Shown here piece after piece: positions 44,527 to 46,669 of a stretch of DNA of 46,669 nucleotides (its first letter is position 1; each line of letters starts with the position of its first letter). The DNA is from Candidatus Hydrogenedentota bacterium (GTDB taxonomy: Bacteria > Hydrogenedentota > Hydrogenedentia > Hydrogenedentales > CAITNO01). The DNA is taken from the NCBI GenBank assembly GCA_018056705.1, contig JAGPFE010000022.1, positions 1-46,669 of the forward strand. Direction: 5' to 3'. Under the pieces are notes generated by a model, which was not told the origin of the DNA, searched no databases, and saw only the letters and a list, made by a program, of their open reading frames with translations. The position numbers were made by a program, and so were the translations under genes.

Positions 44527-45348
44527 TCAGGTCCGGGAGGCGCGCATGGCCCGGGTATCCAGCACCAGCGGCTGCCCGTCCGGCACGCACAGGTAGCGTT
44601 CAAAGTCCGTGTAGCCCACCTCTCGCAGAAAATCCTCGTCGATCAGGGCCTTGCCATTGCTTTTTTCGGGATGTTGAAGAATTTCCCACGTGGCGTCCGC
44701 CACGATATCCGCCTTGCGCCACATCCGGGGATCCCCAAGCCCGAAGTTGATGGAAGCGTACGACTCGATCACGGTCTTTGGCCACAAAGCCGTCGCGCGA
44801 ATGTTGTAGTCCCGGAATTCTTCCACCATGCCCAGGACAATCATGGTCATGCCAAACTTGGAGATACCATAGGCAATATGCCCTGGAAGAATCTCCAGTT
44901 CAATGGGCGGTGACATCATGATCACGTGGCCGCGACGCTGTTCTTTCATGGCAGGAAGAAACGCCAGGGTAACCGCGTAAGCGGCCCGGACATTCACGTC
45001 CATCATGAGATCGAAACGTTTCAGGGGCGTTTCGTCCATCGTGCGCCACCACATGGCCCCGGCGTTATTGATCACGGCGTCAATCCGGCCAAAGCGGTTC
45101 AGGCAGGCTTCCGCCGCGGCCTGAATTTCCGCCTCTTCCCGGACATTGCATTTCAGGGGAAGGGCGGATACGCCGTGAGCCTCCACCTCGGCGGCCACCG
45201 TGAAAATCGTGCCCGGTAACCGGGGATCTTCCTCCGTGGATTTGGCGGCGATCGCGATATCCCAGCCTTCTTTCGCCAGGCGAAGGGCGCATGCCCGTCC
45301 AATGCCCCGGGAGGCCCCCGTAATAAACGCGACAGGTCGGTTACTCAT
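44527..45348 (-). CDS. Short-chain dehydrogenase, HSDL2-like
   Basis: This 273-residue NAD(P)-dependent SDR has TGASRGIG (10-17), NNAG (94-97), Ser146 and Tyr160-X3-Lys164. The KRFDLMMDVNVRAAY and MMSPPIELE segments and the late DFERYLCVP tail match the HSDL2-like group (hydroxysteroid dehydrogenase-like 2), whose members are linked to lipid or fatty-acyl metabolism. The substrate is unknown. GGAGAG lies 5 bases before the ATG. It probably forms a two-gene operon with the small Cys-rich protein. Confidence 0.88.
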   Translation of the reverse strand: MSNRPVAFITGASRGIGRACALRLAKEGWDIAIAAKSTEEDPRLPGTIFTVAAEVEAHGVSALPLKCNVREEAEIQAAAEACLNRFGRIDAVINNAGAMWWRTMDETPLKRFDLMMDVNVRAAYAVTLAFLPAMKEQRRGHVIMMSPPIELEILPGHIAYGISKFGMTMIVLGMVEEFRDYNIRATALWPKTVIESYASINFGLGDPRMWRKADIVADATWEILQHPEKSNGKALIDEDFLREVGYTDFERYLCVPDGQPLVLDTRAMRASRT

Positions 45349-45652
45349 GCTTTCTCTCCACGGACAGAATAACGAACGCGGACCTGAAATCCTTCCTGAT
45401 ACTATGGCATCCAGCCAGAGCGGTGATCAAGTTCATTTCTTCTCCGAACAAAATGCGCAAGTGTTCAAAAAAACGCAAAAAGCAAAATCGGCGTGTGAAA
45501 AACTGGAATAAAATGGTTTTATCAATAAAAACGGGATAGATTTTGAAACGGTTGTGTAAAAAGTGGTATTATTGTAACAAAAGCATCTGCGCTTAGTATT
45601 AAATGTGAGGTCGGGTAGATGTTGGCAGGTCAGTCTTTAAAGGAGATGTAAC
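45349..45652 (+). promoter_or_regulatory. A/T-rich divergent gap with response-regulator promoter
   Basis: These 304 bases hold no gene. The right half is much richer in A/T than the surrounding sequence. TTGAAA (45543-45548), an 18-base spacer and TATTAT (45567-45572) form a plausible promoter for the response regulator, leaving a leader of about 75 bases that ends in AAAGGAG before ATG 45653. The SDR gene on the other strand must also start here; I see no clear promoter for it. Confidence 0.6.
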
Positions 45653-46237
45653 ATGCCGGAGAGAGATCCCCAGAAAGCCTACACCACATTTGAAGCGGCG
45701 AAGATCTGTCACGTGACGCATCACAGTATCAAGAACTGGATCAAGCAGGGGCTGATCAAGGCATCCCGAACCCCTGGCGGCCACTACCGGATCCTCGAAA
45801 AAGACCTGGATGAATTCCGTGAACGTTACGACATGTTCCCACGGGAAAAATCCGCCCGGGCCCGGCGCATCATGATCGTCGACGACGATCCCGAAGCCCT
45901 GTCCCTGATGGAACGGATTCTCAGCGACGAGGGATTCGAACTGATCAAGGTCTCCAACGCCACCGAGGTCGGGCTCAAGGCCGCCCAGTTGATGCCAGAC
46001 CTGATCCTGCTGGATTTTCTCATGCCGGAGTTGAATGGTTTCGAGGTATGCGCCGCCCTGCGGGGCAACGAACTCACCCACAGTATTCCGATCATGGCGG
46101 TTACCTGCCTGGCCAAGGAACGGGATATCGAACGCATTTTCGCCTGCGGGGCGGATGACTACCTGTCCAAGCCCTTCAAGGTGGACCAGTTACTTGAAAA
46201 GGTCCGGGAACTGATCGGCAAAAACGCGGCGGTCTGA
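45653..46237 (+). CDS. Response regulator with N-terminal excisionase-like HTH
   Basis: This 194-residue protein has reversed domain order. Residues 8-60 are a MerR/excisionase-type helix-turn-helix (YTTFEAAKICHVTHHSIKNWIKQG, then RTPGGHYRI wing). Residues 70-190 are a receiver domain: acidic pocket Asp77-Asp79, phosphoacceptor Asp121 in LLDFLMPELNG, Thr151 and Lys173 (SKPF). In ordinary response regulators the receiver comes first. HTH-REC proteins of this type appear in deltaproteobacterial and PVC-like genomes. AAAGGAG selects the ATG. It is followed by a terminator and then by a membrane sensor-like gene that may be its partner. Confidence 0.92.
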   Translation: MPERDPQKAYTTFEAAKICHVTHHSIKNWIKQGLIKASRTPGGHYRILEKDLDEFRERYDMFPREKSARARRIMIVDDDPEALSLMERILSDEGFELIKVSNATEVGLKAAQLMPDLILLDFLMPELNGFEVCAALRGNELTHSIPIMAVTCLAKERDIERIFACGADDYLSKPFKVDQLLEKVRELIGKNAAV

Positions 46238-46259
46238 CGCCCTGTCCGAAAATCGTTCG

Positions 46260-46283
46260 GCCTGCCCGTGGGCAGGCTTTTTT
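46260..46283 (+). terminator. Rho-independent terminator of the response regulator
   Basis: GCCTGCCC (46260-46267) and GGGCAGGC (46270-46277) form an 8-base inverted repeat around GT (the tip opens to a four-base loop), followed by six T residues. It lies 22 bases after the stop codon. Confidence 0.93.
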
Positions 46284-46357
46284 CTTTACCCCCGCCGGAG
46301 CGTAAGATTTCGGTACAATCAGGCTGATTTCTCCATGGAACCCTTTGTGTATCCATC

Positions 46358-46669
46358 ATGACGGACGAAAAAACCATACGCCCGCGCGCCAACCGCAACA
46401 GCATCGAACGCCGGTTCGTGGTATCCATCCTGTGGGTGGGCGTTATCCCCATGGCCCTGGCGCTGATCATCGGTTACGTGGTGGCCCGGGAAGCCCAGCG
46501 GATTTCCGTGCTTCAGACCCTGTCCACGGCGGCCGGAAAAACAGCCGATGGAATCCGGCTGGCCCTCGAAGAACGCGAAACCGTCGGAACCAACCTGTGC
46601 GGATCCTCCGCCCTTTCTCCCCTGCTGGCTTCCGGAAAGCCCGAAGACCTGGCCAGGGCCAAAGTCATC
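46358..46669 (+). CDS. Membrane sensor protein, N-terminal part only
   Basis: 104 codons run from ATG 46358 to the window edge with no stop. A charged N terminus (MTDEKTIRPRANRNSIERR) precedes a membrane helix (about 20-43), then an extracytoplasmic helical region (REAQRISVLQTLSTAAGKTADGIRLAL). This is the standard opening of a sensor histidine kinase, a chemoreceptor or a PP2C/cyclase sensor. The catalytic part is outside the window, so the class is undetermined. No strong ribosome site is seen. Confidence 0.65.
   Translation, partial: MTDEKTIRPRANRNSIERRFVVSILWVGVIPMALALIIGYVVAREAQRISVLQTLSTAAGKTADGIRLALEERETVGTNLCGSSALSPLLASGKPEDLARAKVI

Noticed and set aside
32403..46319. Shared GGTACAAT upstream of the GNAT gene (32401-32408) and the sensor gene (46312-46319) as a common promoter element
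   Set aside because: Only two occurrences were noticed, with no matching -35 at either; probably two ordinary -10-like sequences.
1..46669. CRISPR arrays, insertion sequences, attachment sites or prophage
   Set aside because: No regularly spaced direct repeats, transposase, integrase or phage structural genes were seen.

Overview
The window reads as chromosomal DNA of a GC-rich, free-living Gram-negative bacterium. It carries secreted proteins with Sec or Tat signals, a lipobox, a pseudopilin-like H-X9-DG protein, several extracellular carbohydrate-active enzymes and a Ser/Thr kinase. That mixture is typical of PVC-neighbourhood and related environmental phyla such as Hydrogenedentota, Sumerlaeota, Lentisphaerota or Planctomycetota. 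The lineage is an inference from gene content, not a measured placement. Both ends cut through genes (a DUF4838-like secreted protein at the left, a membrane sensor at the right). I found no tRNA, rRNA, CRISPR array, insertion sequence or prophage gene.

Layout. 1-5.9 kb: a divergent pair, then a tightly overlapping sulfate-uptake operon (Rrf2 regulator, binding lipoprotein, two permeases, ATPase) behind a near-perfect sigma70 promoter. 6.0-7.5 kb: a 38-residue peptide gene built of two identical 11-residue repeats, a YkvA-like (DUF1232) protein, and a divergent membrane TPR protein. 7.6-12.3 kb: gatC-gatA-gatB-rsfS and a Ser/Thr kinase. 12.4-14.1 kb: an HU-type gene with a structured, repeat-bearing leader, then an iron-type alcohol dehydrogenase. 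14.2-27.7 kb: a carbohydrate region with a DUF89 phosphatase, two GH78 rhamnosidase-type enzymes, a secreted alpha/beta-hydrolase, two metallophosphoesterases, a Tat-exported Gfo/Idh/MocA oxidoreductase and a HAAS/PspC-like membrane protein. 27.8-34.4 kb: a large repeat-containing surface protein, RNase Y behind a long structured leader, a GNAT enzyme and the pilin-like protein. 34.5-41.8 kb: a minus-strand housekeeping operon rpsB-tsf-pyrH-frr-uppS-cdsA-prfB-lysS. 42.0-46.7 kb: a secreted six-hairpin-type glycosidase, a short-chain dehydrogenase with a tiny Cys-containing membrane protein, a response regulator with its DNA-binding domain at the N terminus, and the start of a membrane sensor.

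How it fits together. The core supports translation (GatCAB, RsfS, S2, EF-Ts, RRF, RF2, LysRS), UMP, isoprenoid and phospholipid synthesis, and RNA decay. The accessory genes suggest breakdown of rhamnose-containing polysaccharide at the cell surface, with sugar products handled by oxidoreductases. The most unusual items are the duplicated mini-peptide, whose two repeats differ only by synonymous changes; the RNase Y leader, whose 3' end can form mutually exclusive pairings including one that buries the ribosome binding site; and the HU leader with four CGGAG elements, the last being the Shine-Dalgarno itself.
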